Positions 34,541 to 45,030 of a DNA stretch of 64,000 nt are shown in pieces. This stretch comes from Sitta carolinensis. Lineage: Eukaryota; Chordata; Aves; Passeriformes; Sittidae. The stretch is from assembly GCA_032173965.1 (NCBI GenBank), contig JAVUNC010000005.1:1426001-1490000 (forward strand), given 5' to 3'. The position numbers and the translations under genes were made by a program. Within the stretch, counting starts at the first letter, position 1; each line of letters starts with the position of its first letter. The notes beneath the pieces are model-generated. The model was not told the origin of the DNA and searched no databases. It worked only from the letters and a program-made list of their open reading frames with translations.

Positions 34541-35040
34541 CAGCAGTCATGGATTTTTTTTTCCCCCTAAAATAAGAAAATAGCTGCCCAATCTCCAGCT
34601 TCATTTTAACCTGAAAAATGTTGATGGCTTGACAATGGTTTGAAAAAGGATTTCTGGATGAAAACCTAATGAATGGCTCCAGAGTTGATTAAGAAGGAGG
34701 GGAGATGCTAAGTCAAAGTTTTCTAGCTAGAAATAGTGATTTATTATCCAGCTATCTTTGCAAATGACAAAATAACTAATTAGACACAATTCATCATCAG
34801 AACTTAAGGCTGCCACGGGTGTAAGATGGAAGGTTTTATGAACAGCTCATAGTCTCAAATTCTGATTTAAATGTAGCATAGTGTGTATTGAGAGTTAGTC
34901 AAACACTGAGGCGCTGGGAAAGGCTTAATAAGATTCTACAATTCTGACCCCCTGTAAATATTTTTTTTCTGATGAAGGATTTGAAAAGGGCGTTTTAGAT
35001 AGATGTTTTATATGGTAGTAGTCTTTTCCCATAAAACTTC
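34541..35040. promoter_or_regulatory. AT-rich candidate conserved noncoding element
   Basis: Repeat-free, AT-rich DNA with words such as CTAATTAGACAC (homeodomain type) near 34774 and 'agctatctttgcaaatgaca' near 34750. It directly abuts a MIR fragment on its right, as seen for some exapted elements. Inference only. Confidence 0.3.
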
Positions 35041-35170
35041 AGCCATAATAATTATTTTTATGTAGATCCTGAGGCACAGAGAGATTAAATGACTTTCTCA
35101 AGGTCAGACAGTGAGTCAGAGGCAGAACCAGGGAATGAAGGCAAGTTTTGATCCAGGGGCTGTGGCACAT
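35041..35170 (-). mobile_element. MIR SINE
   Basis: The plus strand reads 'tcctgaggcacagagagatt', 'aaatgactttctcaaggtca', 'gacagtgagtcagaggcaga' and 'accagggaatgaaggcaag'. This is the reverse complement of the MIR core in order (ctcagtttcct, gcctctctgtgcc, gaccttgggcaagtcactt, tgactctgcc...). It is the clearest MIR in the window. Confidence 0.8.
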
Positions 35171-35899
35171 TCTCAAGTAGCCCTCACTCAGATCTCTGGG
35201 GCTGAATGCACTCAATCTTTCTGGGTCTGATCTATCCCAGTTAGGAGGATTTCAACCCTGGAAGTGGATAACCCCAACCATTTTTTGATTTGTCTTTGGA
35301 ATCAGCATGACTTTCATGAAGCTGTTGATGAGCTCGTTGTCCTTGGAGGGTGAACTCCCAGGGATCATTGTGGTGATGATATCTTAAGTTTTAGCTTTTG
35401 TAATTTTCAGATTCTGTGCTGCCTGGGTGTGTGGCTCTGAGATTCTTATGAAGTGTCAGCAAGTTCTCCTCACGGCTCAGTCAGACAGAACAATCCTTTT
35501 CCAGCCCCAGAACCAAGGACAAGCTGCAGATTTGGGCCAAAAAATGTAAAAACCAGCAAATTGAGGAGAACAAACTGGGAGGGTGGGACTGCATCACCTG
35601 GAGCTGGAATTGGACAATTGAGCCCAAAATGGAAATGGACCAAAACTTGTAAAAGTGTAAAAATTAATGACTGGGAGTCATCTTGGATCCATCCTGGGTG
35701 TAGGCCTGGCCAGGCTCCTGCACTGCCCAAGGTGGATCCTTAGAAGGCCTTTTAATAAATCCTTATTTTATTCCTTGAACTCTGTCAAGTCTCTGTTCCA
35801 GATGAGCCTCTCAAGGCATCACTGATGAATGGCTTCTTCAGTGGCCTCTCAGTATTTAAAAGGGACTTTTAAAAAAGGGGAGAGTGATTTTTTTTCCTT
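35171..35899. other. unique intron
   Basis: Nothing recognised. Confidence 0.4.
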
Positions 35900-36178
35900 G
35901 GGCAGATGGTGATAGAACAGAGGGGAATGGTTTCATACTGGCAGAGGGCAGCTTTGGATTAAAGGTTAGGAAGAAATTCTTTATTCAGAGGGTGGTGAGG
36001 CCCGGGAACAAGTTTCTCAGAGAAGTTGTGGATATCCCATCCCTGGAGGTGTTCACAGCCAGGTTGGATGGGGCTTGGAGAAACGTGGGACAGTGGAAGG
36101 TGTCGCTGCCCATGGCAGGGGTGTAACTGGATGATCTTTAAGGTTCCTGCCAACCCAAACCATTCTGTGATTCTTATT
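35900..36178 (+). mobile_element. CR1 LINE 3' end, well preserved
   Basis: Contains 'agaacagaggggaatggttt', 'gaaattctttattcagaggg', 'ttctcagagaagttgtggat', 'gccaggttggatggggcttg', 'tgcccatggcaggggtgtaa' and the full tail 'acccaaaccattctgtgatt'. Confidence 0.95.
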
Positions 36179-37039
36179 TGGCTGTGCTGTCACTCAGTAT
36201 CCACGGTGGAAGCTGTGGGAAGGGATCATGCAGAGGCTTTCCTGCATGGCTTTCTGCTGATAAAAGACCTGTCCTTAATTTCAAGTCCCCACTGGATGAT
36301 ACTCAAAGCCTTCCCTGGCGTCACCTGGAGATTGGAAGCCTTGAAGCGCAGCGACATTGCTGCCTGTAAGGACACGTGTCCTGGTGAATCTTGCATTTCT
36401 GCTGCTGCTGGCCACTGCTGGGGAGGGATTTGCATTCTGGCCTTTTTGCAAATCTCTCTGTCCAGCCAAGTTCAGCTGCACCAGCTCCCAGGGGACACAT
36501 CAACTGTAGTAGTGGTTCGCTCGCTCGGTGAAGTCGAGTAAGTCAACTGCATTCCTCTCTGGACATTGTTTGTGTCTCCAGATATCTCCCTGTGAATTAT
36601 TAGCTATGGAAAGGACTTATTGCCAAGATACTGGGCTTAGTTTAGTCTCCTGGTCACTGCAGGTTTCTTTCCAGATATATTTTGTTCTGAGTGTCTCGAA
36701 TGCTTCTCCTCCTGACATTTCCCCCCCGGCCTCTCCCCAGCAGTCTGGTGGTTCTCGCTGTCAGGAAGTTATCCCTCATGCTCAGGCTACTTCTTATCAG
36801 TCTGTCACTTTTTCAACTCAGTGGGCTAATAGTTCTCCCAGCACCAGAGCTGTCTCTCTGTGTCCTTTTGCCCTGGTCTCCCCAGGGGAGCCTCTTCTTG
36901 CACTAAGGCAGGGTCAGACTCAATGACTTTACAGGTCTTTTTCTGCCCTCATGCTCTGGCTTCTTAGAGCCTCAAAGATTCTGGATCTGACCTGCAATGA
37001 ACTCTGGCAGAATGAGCAAAATAATAGATTTCATCAAAC
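36179..37039. other. unique intron
   Basis: No exon recognised. 'gggtcagactcaatgacttt' near 36910 resembles an old CR1 end but is too short to call. Confidence 0.4.
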
Positions 37040-37316
37040 AGAATCATGGAATCATTTAGGCTGCCAAAAACCTCCAAGATCATCAAGTTCAATCATTCCC
37101 TCAGCACTGCCTAGGCCACCACTACGCAGTGTCCCCAAGTGCCACATCCACACGGCTTTTAAATCCCTCCAGGGATGGAGACTTCACCCCTGTCCTGGGC
37201 AGCCTGTTCCCAGGCTCTTTCCATGAAATTTTGACAACTCTTTCCATGAAACGTTTTTTCCCTAATATCCAACCTCAACCTTCTCTGGTGCAACTTGAGG
37301 CCATTTCCTGAAGTAT
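37040..37316 (-). mobile_element. CR1 LINE 3' segment
   Basis: Begins 'cagaatcatggaatcattta', then 'gatcatcaagttcaatcatt', 'ctccagggatggagacttca', 'ctgggcagcctgttcccagg' and 'ctaatatccaacctcaacct'. This is the reversed 3' region of an older CR1 subfamily. Confidence 0.9.
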
Positions 37317-37840
37317 GCAATGAAGATACCAAAGTTCATAAATCTCAGGGGTTTAGACATTCTAATAAACATGAGAATTGTATCCATGAAGGGCTGAAAT
37401 GGTCTTTTCTGTCCTGGATGTACATTATTTCTGGGCACATGGGGAAAGCCTGAGTTATTCCAGCACTGAAATTGTTCCTCAGTTTTGCAGCAGGGTTTTC
37501 TAAGGATGTGGGAAGCAGGGAGGAGAAGGCAGGGAAAAAAAAAAAAAAACCAGCGCAAGAAAGATGATTTTTGGTGCTTATCCAAGGAACCAGGAAAAGG
37601 CTGAAGGCCCTTTCTCCTCATAGATTCAGTTCAGGGCTGGGACACCACGGAAATCTTCCAGACACCCCATCCATTTAGGGCTCATAAAGGCATCCTGGCT
37701 CCAGATGTGCACAGATGTTGAGCACAGCCTTGCCCTGCCGTGCACCATCATGGCATCAGCAGCACTCTCCTGCATCCCCAGCCTCCTCTCTGGAGGACAC
37801 CTCAGCAGCCAAGCAGCTGGACTGGAGAGGAGAGCAGCAG
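37317..37840. other. unique intron
   Basis: Contains a 15-base A run (37535-37549). Nothing else recognised. Confidence 0.4.
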
Positions 37841-38330
37841 TGCTCAGTGCTGATTAAGCACTAATGTAATTAATAGCCTCTTACCATCCTTACATTACCA
37901 ACAGCGTCAGCGTGTCAGTAACTATTTACAATATAACTTACACAAATGTCATTTTGCTACACTGAGCACTTCATATTTTGCAATTCTCTGCCACAGTAAT
38001 AAAATCAGTCAGCCAGTCGGAAGGGAAACACACCCAGGAGATATCATTATTAATGGCACTGGGCCAGGCTTTCCACGAGCCACGTGGGAGGCAGAGGAGC
38101 TCATTCCTGCTCTGAGATGCCCTCAGGTCTCTGCACGGGATCACTTTGAATCCTCCTGAATGAGGGCTCAGTTATCCAGTCAGCAAAGTTGGGAAGGGTT
38201 TGTCAATTATCTCCTCGTAGTTAACATCAATCCGGCGTGTTACCCAGGGCTCTGCACAATTCGGTTTTAAAGGTCTCAAATAATTTCACTTGTCTTGAAT
38301 TGATTGTTTCCTGCAGTAGAAGATCTTGCC
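37841..38330. promoter_or_regulatory. candidate conserved noncoding element with CACGTG E-box
   Basis: Repeat-free sequence with TGTAATTAATAG (homeodomain type) near 37864, TCATTATTAATGG near 38044, a perfect CACGTG E-box (38081-38086) and GTTAACATCAAT near 38220. Motif density and lack of repeats suggest constraint; not tested. Confidence 0.3.
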
Positions 38331-38574
38331 CTGTGCTTCCTGCTTAACATCCTGAACCCTGGGCATCCAAAGGCCCCTTTGCCTCGTGAGCTGGGGATTC
38401 TGCACTGGTACTGGATGAAGGTGGCTTTGATGACCTGGTGCTTTGTTTTAAAACCATAAATTAGAGGATGGATTGGATCTTGGCATCCCTAATTGGTCAT
38501 TTGCAGGGAGAGCTGGTCTCTGACATTGTAGTCCAAGTTCTCTGGGGCCTTGCAGCTCTTAGAAGGCTCAGAAA

Positions 38575-38868
38575 AAAGGGAGAAAGTGACTTTATCCACA
38601 GGCAGAGGGTGAGGGGGAACAGTTTTAAACTAAGAGGAGAGGTTGAAATCAGTTGTTGGGAGGAAATTCTTCTCTGTGAAGGTGGGGGAGCCCTGGCATG
38701 GGGTGCCCAGAGAAGCTGTGGCTGCCCCATTATCCCTGGCAGTGTCCAAGGCCAGGTTGGAGCACCCTGGGACAGTGGGAGGTGTCTCTGCCCATGGAAA
38801 AGGGGTTGGAACTGGGTGATGTTTTAGGTCTCTTCCAATCCAAACCTTTCTGGGATTCTATGATTCAT
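38575..38868 (+). mobile_element. CR1 LINE 3' end
   Basis: Contains 'agaagctgtggctgccccat', 'tggcagtgtccaaggccagg', 'gtgtctctgcccatggaaaa' and the tail 'tttctgggattctatgattc'. The young-looking tail suggests a later insertion than most copies. Confidence 0.92.
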
Positions 38869-39539
38869 GGGGGTGTGGAGACAATTACTGAAGGAGTCCA
38901 AATCTCATCATTTTCAGGCAGAATATGCTGAAATACCCTAAAAATCTTCCATCAGGATGCAGCTCCCAGTGACTGCAGTGCAAAAATTCCTGCTGATTTC
39001 CTTGGGAGCTGCACAGATCCTGAAAGGACATTTTATATCCTGTTGTCTTCTCTGATGGGAAGAAAGACTTTTCACAGTGCCACCTTTACATGAGGTGTTC
39101 TTTTGGCACTGATCTTCCAGAAAGGCCCAGTTTTGAAAAACTGGCATTAAATAATTTCCTGCTGCTGTCCTTATGTTTTCCTCTGCAAGGTCCTAAACCT
39201 CTTTACACAAGTCTGCCACATCAGGATCCAGGAATATTTGTGAAGGTGTGTGAGATCCATTTTATGGGTCTTTATGCAAGCAAAGAATGTGACAACATTT
39301 GAAAGTATTTTGCTGTGATTTCAGATCTATCAGCAGCCATGTCAAATTCACATTTGCCTGTTAAAAAGGAAAAAAAAATCACATAAGAAAAATAAAAAAA
39401 ATCCCAGCACTTGATGGATTAAATAGTGCATTGACTGCCTAGAGCATTGGAGGTCTGGGTGGGATAAAAAAGCACGTGCCCATCTGGCACACAGCAAATA
39501 TTGAAATCATTGGAATTACATGAAATGTAGAAACTTGTC
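38869..39539. other. unique intron
   Basis: Nothing recognised. Short A-rich words occur at 39360-39405. Confidence 0.4.
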
Positions 39540-40000
39540 CCCTCGATCCCCACTTTTCACTGTCACATTCTGATTGTAAGGCGAGGCATTAAGGATCACA
39601 TACAGAACAGGGAAATGTGGAGCCTGTGTCAGCTAGCACAAGTGCCTGAGCTCCTGCAAGCTCTCGAGTTCTTGCAGGAGAACTGATGAACAGAAGTGGC
39701 TGCAGCGAGAAATCTCAAAGGGTTCAAATCAAGCAGAAGTGTCAGTCAAGTAGCCCGACAATGCCTGGAAATCAGAGCTGAACTCTCCAGCAAGAGCTTG
39801 AGGGGGAAGATGATGCCGTTTGTTTGCAATTCTAATACAATGAATCAACAGATCACCTGCAAAATGCTGCTAATGGAAATGTGCACGGTGGATGTGCACA
39901 GCAGAGGCTATGAGGAGAGAGGGGATCTGGATCCAGGCTCTGCTGCTGAAATTTGGAAGTGGTTTGGTCAAGCTCAGATGGGTCTGACATATCCGTAAAG
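39540..40000. promoter_or_regulatory. candidate conserved noncoding element
   Basis: Non-repetitive sequence with 'gtgcac' pairs (39890 and 39895-39900 area) and a CACCTG E-box near 39856. A faint MIR-like word 'ccaggctctgctgctgaaat' occurs near 39933. Weak support. Confidence 0.18.
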
Positions 40001-43000
40001 TCAAGTCCTGGGAGTGAAAGATCTCAGTTTTTACTGCCGAGAAAGAGGTTTTGTTAAAGAGGGAGTCGTTGTGGAGTGGTTAAGGGTTTGGTAAAAGCAG
40101 CAAATTGTGGATGCAAGATATGAAGTCTGAATGGATTAAAAATCACCTGGAAACTGAGGGAGGTCTCCTATCAGACATTGTTCCTCTGTTTGCCTTCCCT
40201 GCTGAGAAATCCAGCTTTTAGCAATGTTTGGTTTTTGTTGCTGTTGGGTTTTGGTGGGTTCTTTTTGGGGGTGGAGGGAGGAATTTCCATGGATTTTGGG
40301 TAGAGATCAATTGTTCTTTGTCTTTTCCACTGTAAGAATGAGGGACTTTTGCCAGGAATGAGTGACCTCTGGATGAAAAATCGCAAGTTTTAATAATTTT
40401 CAAATTATTATATTTTTTTTAGTCATAGCAAGGAAAAGCAGAACCTATATCCTTTTCCCAGTCAGGAAAAAAAAAATACCAAAACCAAACAATTAGGCTG
40501 CTGTAGGAAAATAGGTGATATGGGATGACCTGTTTGGGATCTGAATAAAACTTCAGAGCTGGGTGACCTCAGGGATTACCTGGGATTTGTGCTCTTTTTG
40601 GGAATTGTTCTGTGGAAAGGAATGAGCTGCTTCTGAGGGTTAGTGGTCTCTGCTCTCTGCTTCTTCTGGAGCCTCAACTATTCAGGCAGAGATGGGAACT
40701 GCTCAAAAAAATTTTGCAGGATAATGTCAGTCCTCATGGGAGGCTACAAGATGAGTGGAAAGGTGTTCCCATCCACAGTGGGGCTGGAAGCAGGAGTTCC
40801 ACAGCACAGAATTCCCACTGTGCAGTCCATTTGTCCCATAAATTGTGGGGGGAAAAATACTGTATTACACCCACAGAAAAAAAAAATGCCAGGTCTGGGA
40901 TGCTGGAATGCATCTGTTCCTGTTGACCTCAGATCCAGAAGGATCCATTGCTTTCTCCCTTAAAGAACTATTGGGGAGCAGAACAACAAATTCCTTATAG
41001 GATTGGCCCAGAGCATCCACATTTTAATTTCCTCCACCATGCAAAATATTGTGATATTAAATACAGGCTGGGATGATGGGAATACTCTGCTGCTTTGGCA
41101 CTGAGAAGCTCCATGGAAGAAGGGCAGGAAATTGGGTTTCCTGACCCTTCTTCCCTCCCTGAGATGATGCCTAAAAGATCAGGACTAATTTGTGTCAGGG
41201 CAGAATTTCTGCTAATTATATAATTTTTTTTAATATAGATTTTTTTCTCTTTCCTCTTTATTAGTTTTTTTTTTTCTCTGTCTCCTTCTCCCACTGCTTT
41301 CTGCCTCTTCTATTTTCTCTTTTCCCTAATGCTTCCCTAAAGCAAAATAAGATGAACTTATGGTAAAACACAGATTTTATTGTCTGATTTTATTGTCTGA
41401 TCAGAGATTTTACTACACTGATATTTGGGCTATTCCAGGTGACCTTTTTTTTGTCTGTATTGAGAGAGGTTAAATAAGAGATAGAGAGCTCTTTCAGCTT
41501 CACACAGGTGCTTGAAGTGCTGCCTGGTCGAGGTCACTTTTAGGACCAGTCCAACCTGCTGTGTATCCCAAAAGAGCAGAGCCCTGAGGAAGAGTGTGAA
41601 GATGGACCAGCTTCATTTTCCCAGCTTCCAGTAGTGTGGGTGCTGGAAGAATTGTTCTGAGGGAAATTAAAAAAAAAAAATTGGGGATTTGCCTCAGTTT
41701 TTCATGAGAGGCAGCTGAGGTGTCTCAGCATCCTTTGGGGCATGGAGGTGGCTGCTGTCTCCTGGGAAGATGGAACTGTTCTCTTCCTTTCTTTTCTCCA
41801 TGCTTTAGGATGGATGATGCTTTTATGAGGCCTGGGAACATAAAAGAGACCTGCTGGCCCAGAGAGGAGGAAAACAGAGGGGGAAAGAGTGACTTTGGGG
41901 CTGTTTGGAGAGAAACTGGGAGGGCAGGAGTGTGCTTTTAATTACTTGTTTCCATCACTCGTGTTTCTGAGAGCACCTGCAGATAGATTCACTGAGCTGG
42001 GTTCATTGCTGCCTCTTTTCAAGGTAGAAAAGCCCTTGACTATTTCATGGCTCTATATGAAGGGTAAACACTACACATTGAGCTGTTTGACAGCAGGACC
42101 TGGCTGTTGTTATCACCTCTTGTCCTCCTTCTACTTTAAATTTACATTTTTATTTAAAGCTATTTTCTCTCCTCCCAATAGATGGAAAACCTGGAGTTAT
42201 CTCCAAGGTTATCACTGGCTGTCCCCTCCCAAGGTCTGTAGCACAGGTAATCGGGGGAAAGTCAAGCAGCAGGGAGAATGTGAAGGGAGCTCAGGGCAGG
42301 CAGCAAACAGCCTCAGATTTAAGTGGGAGGAGAATCCAATAACCATGAGATGGAGCTTTGCCTTTGGAACAAATAAAGAAAGCTCCCTCTCAAGCCAGAT
42401 CTTTTCTGCTCTTTCAGAAAAAGCAAAACCGTATCAGCCCTGGGAGAAAGGGCCAGCCCAGGCTGTGGTTAATGCTCCAGATGTGAGGAGGGCACAAAGA
42501 GAAGGAAGAGCTGTAGATAACTTCTCTCCTATCAGCACTTGAGGAAAATTCATTGCTGATGCTTGGATCTAGACTAGGAGGGGTAAAGTCTGTCCTGCTG
42601 TAAGCCAGCAGCTCCCTCCTGTCTAGGTGACATGGCAGCTGAATAATCTCTTTCAAACACTTGCTTTTATTCATGGGGATTGAAGCTTCCTTTTGAAACA
42701 TCAAATCCAACAGTGGAATTCTGGGTGGTGTACACAGGAGAAATCATCATTTCTGTCGCTGCTGAATTCCTCAGAATGGGGGTGGGTGAAAAAAGAGGCT
42801 CCCAGGAACAGCTCCAGTTTGTGAAGGCTTGATAAAACCATCCCTGCTTCTTGTTGGTTTTCATTTCCTTTTAACACTGTAATAAAGGGAAAGGATTTCC
42901 AGGAGCTGTTTCTGGCTAAGGTTCTGCTGGGGATGGCTTTGTGCTCTTGGTGCTTTTTCCCCCTCTCCTCTGGTGTGCCACGTGGCTCTTGCCTTCAAGC

Positions 43001-43400
43001 CTCCTTCTTTTTTAATTTTTTTTTTCCCCTAAGAAGAGAGGTTTTTTTTTTTTTTTTTTCTTCTGCAGAGATAAACATGATGACTTTTTCATGAGCATGG
43101 AAAAGCTCAGAAGCACTTGCAAAACCCCAGCTCTTGTTTGATTTGTCATTTGGACAAACAAGGGGCAGTTCATAACTGTTTCCCTGGAGGAGAGATTTGA
43201 TTGATTCCATCAGCAACATTGCAGGGAGTTTTGGTGGATTTGGACTTTATTTGTCTTTTTATTTATTATTTTTTTTTAAGTGAAATATATGAGGGAGAAT
43301 TATTGATTTCATTCTCCCAGAACTGTTACATTAAACTTGTCTTCCACAGGTGTAAACGTTTTCTGATTCACTTGACGACCTCTCATCTTTAAGGGAAATT
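40001..43400. other. unique intron, nothing distinctive
   Basis: Contains a 13-bp tandem duplication ('gattttattgtct' twice, about 41372-41398) and an 18-base T tract (43042-43059). The long frame at 41889-42542 has no family resemblance. Confidence 0.4.
43042..43059 (+). repeat. T tract, 18 bases
   Basis: An uninterrupted sense-strand T run. Confidence 0.9.
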
Positions 43401-43760
43401 ATTTTCCTCCACCATACTATAAATTACATGTCAGACTGTTTTTAGGCAGTTTCAGGCTGGTTAGTTCGGAGACAGCACTGCAAAAAAGAGGCAGATTGGG
43501 TTTTATTGGGGGACAACTTCCTCTCTCTCCAAGCTGGCTGTTGTTTATCATAATGGAATTTCCGACGCGGAGTCGAGCGTGCGTGGCTTGACAGGCCTGG
43601 ACAAATGTAATATCCCAACAGGATCCAAGGCAGCTTTCCTGTATTATTTACTCTTATTTACTTATTTATTCCATTTTGAAGTAGAGGTGGCTCTTACTCA
43701 ATATAAAACCCACTGTGGGCTCTGTGATAATGGAGGATTTATTCCTGATGGGCGTAGAAA
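43401..43760. promoter_or_regulatory. candidate element with a tight CpG cluster
   Basis: Six CpG dinucleotides fall in the 30 bases 43561-43590 inside otherwise CpG-poor, repeat-free sequence. The nearby TTGTTTATCATAAT resembles a forkhead/HNF-type site. Possible retained unmethylated element; inference. Confidence 0.28.
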
Positions 43761-44859
43761 GCAGCCCCAGCCCACAACAACATCCCAGTCATTCATGTGC
43801 TGCACGAGGCATTTCCAGAAATACTCCTCCCTCTCCCTCTCTTCAGTTCTGTTTCCTTCGTGTGAGGCTGGAATAACCCTGGGAAGAGGGTTTACTCTGG
43901 ATCTGACTCACTCCTTGCTCACAGCTTGCTCTTGGGAGCAGAGGAGACACGTGAGAGGATTTTATGAGGTCTCAGACCTTCACTTGGATGACACAGCTGA
44001 GATCCAGAGCCAGGGCTTGCCCACCAGGAGGTGGGAAGGGCAGAGGAGGGTGACAGAGAACAGGAGGTCACTTGTCCATACCTTGCCAGTTGAAGTTCAA
44101 GGCTGAGAGAGCAGAAAAATGGGCACAGGCTTGTCATGAGCGTGGATTTCAGGGGGAAAACATCCCTCTGCCCATTTCCTTCCAGAAGATAGCAGGAAAA
44201 ATCCTAAAACTCATCTGCCATGTCCTTAGGCCTCTTTCTGCCCAGTCTGGGTCCAGCCAAAAAGAGTGTCTGGCTGGTAGCCTGGTTTTAGGTATTTTTG
44301 TTTTTTTTTTTCATTTCCCAGTGTTGACGACTCAGGTGTCCACAAAGACTGGAAAAATCCATCAATTCTGGAATAAGTGCTGAAAAGTGGATGTAGGCAG
44401 GGTTCAGATTTCAGCCCCTGGGCACAAACCTGTAAAAAGCTTGAAAATTAAATACTTCAGGGTGAAAAGGAACTTACAGCTTGTAGGTAACTGCAGCTTT
44501 TAAATAATAATTTATGTCTGTGCTTTTAGTCCTGTATTTTTTATCCTTTTGGTTGTTTCCTCTCCCTCTGTACATGAGTGTCTAACTGGGGATGCAATGA
44601 AACCTGAGCTCAAAGGCAGACAGAAAACTGGAGATGGAATATTACTCACCCTGTTTTACAACTGTCTGAATTTGGGAATTCATCTGTGTGACTGTAGGAC
44701 ATGAAATATTTCCTCTGAGTGCCTGGATCTCCATTTCTCACCAGCTGACAAAAATCAAGCAGAACCTGTATCCTCTACCTGGGAGCCACGGGGTTTCCAA
44801 TAAAGTCTTTGGTGTAGGGAAATGAGGGATGAAAAATCTTCCAGGGTTGGGTGTAGGGC
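43761..44859. other. unique intron
   Basis: Nothing recognised. The frame 43579-44106 is open but lacks any domain signature. Confidence 0.4.
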
Positions 44860-45030
44860 CCAGTTAACAACACACTGGACAAGCTGCTCTGATTTCAGGG
44901 TTTTCTCTGTGCCACTGCCACCAAATTTCTCTGAATCCTTGGCCAACTCCCTTGACCTGGCCTTTGGGTTCATTTTTTTGGAAAATGAGGCAGTGCTGAT
45001 AACATGCATGTGACAAAGAGGGAATGTTGA
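44860..45030 (+). mobile_element. MIR-like SINE fragment
   Basis: 'tccttggccaactcccttga' followed by 'cctggcctttgggttcattt' and 'ttggaaaatgaggcagtgct' then 'gataaca' parallels the MIR sense core and tail (gaccttgggcaagtcactta, gcctcagtttcctcat, aaaatgaggataata). Diverged, so moderate confidence. Confidence 0.55.

Noticed and set aside
36908..36957. Possible CR1 terminus
   Set aside because: Only one diverged word matches; no neighbouring CR1 sequence.
40060..40130. tRNA-like start 'gtggagtggttaagggtttg' suggesting a tRNA gene or SINE head
   Set aside because: No cloverleaf can be completed and no B box follows; at most a MIR head remnant.
41889..42542. 217-codon open frame on the + strand
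   Set aside because: No recognisable family and no plausible start context; composition as in neighbouring intron.
43579..44106. 175-codon open frame on the + strand
   Set aside because: A short hydrophobic run near the start looks signal-like, but nothing else supports a gene: no splice sites, no family.
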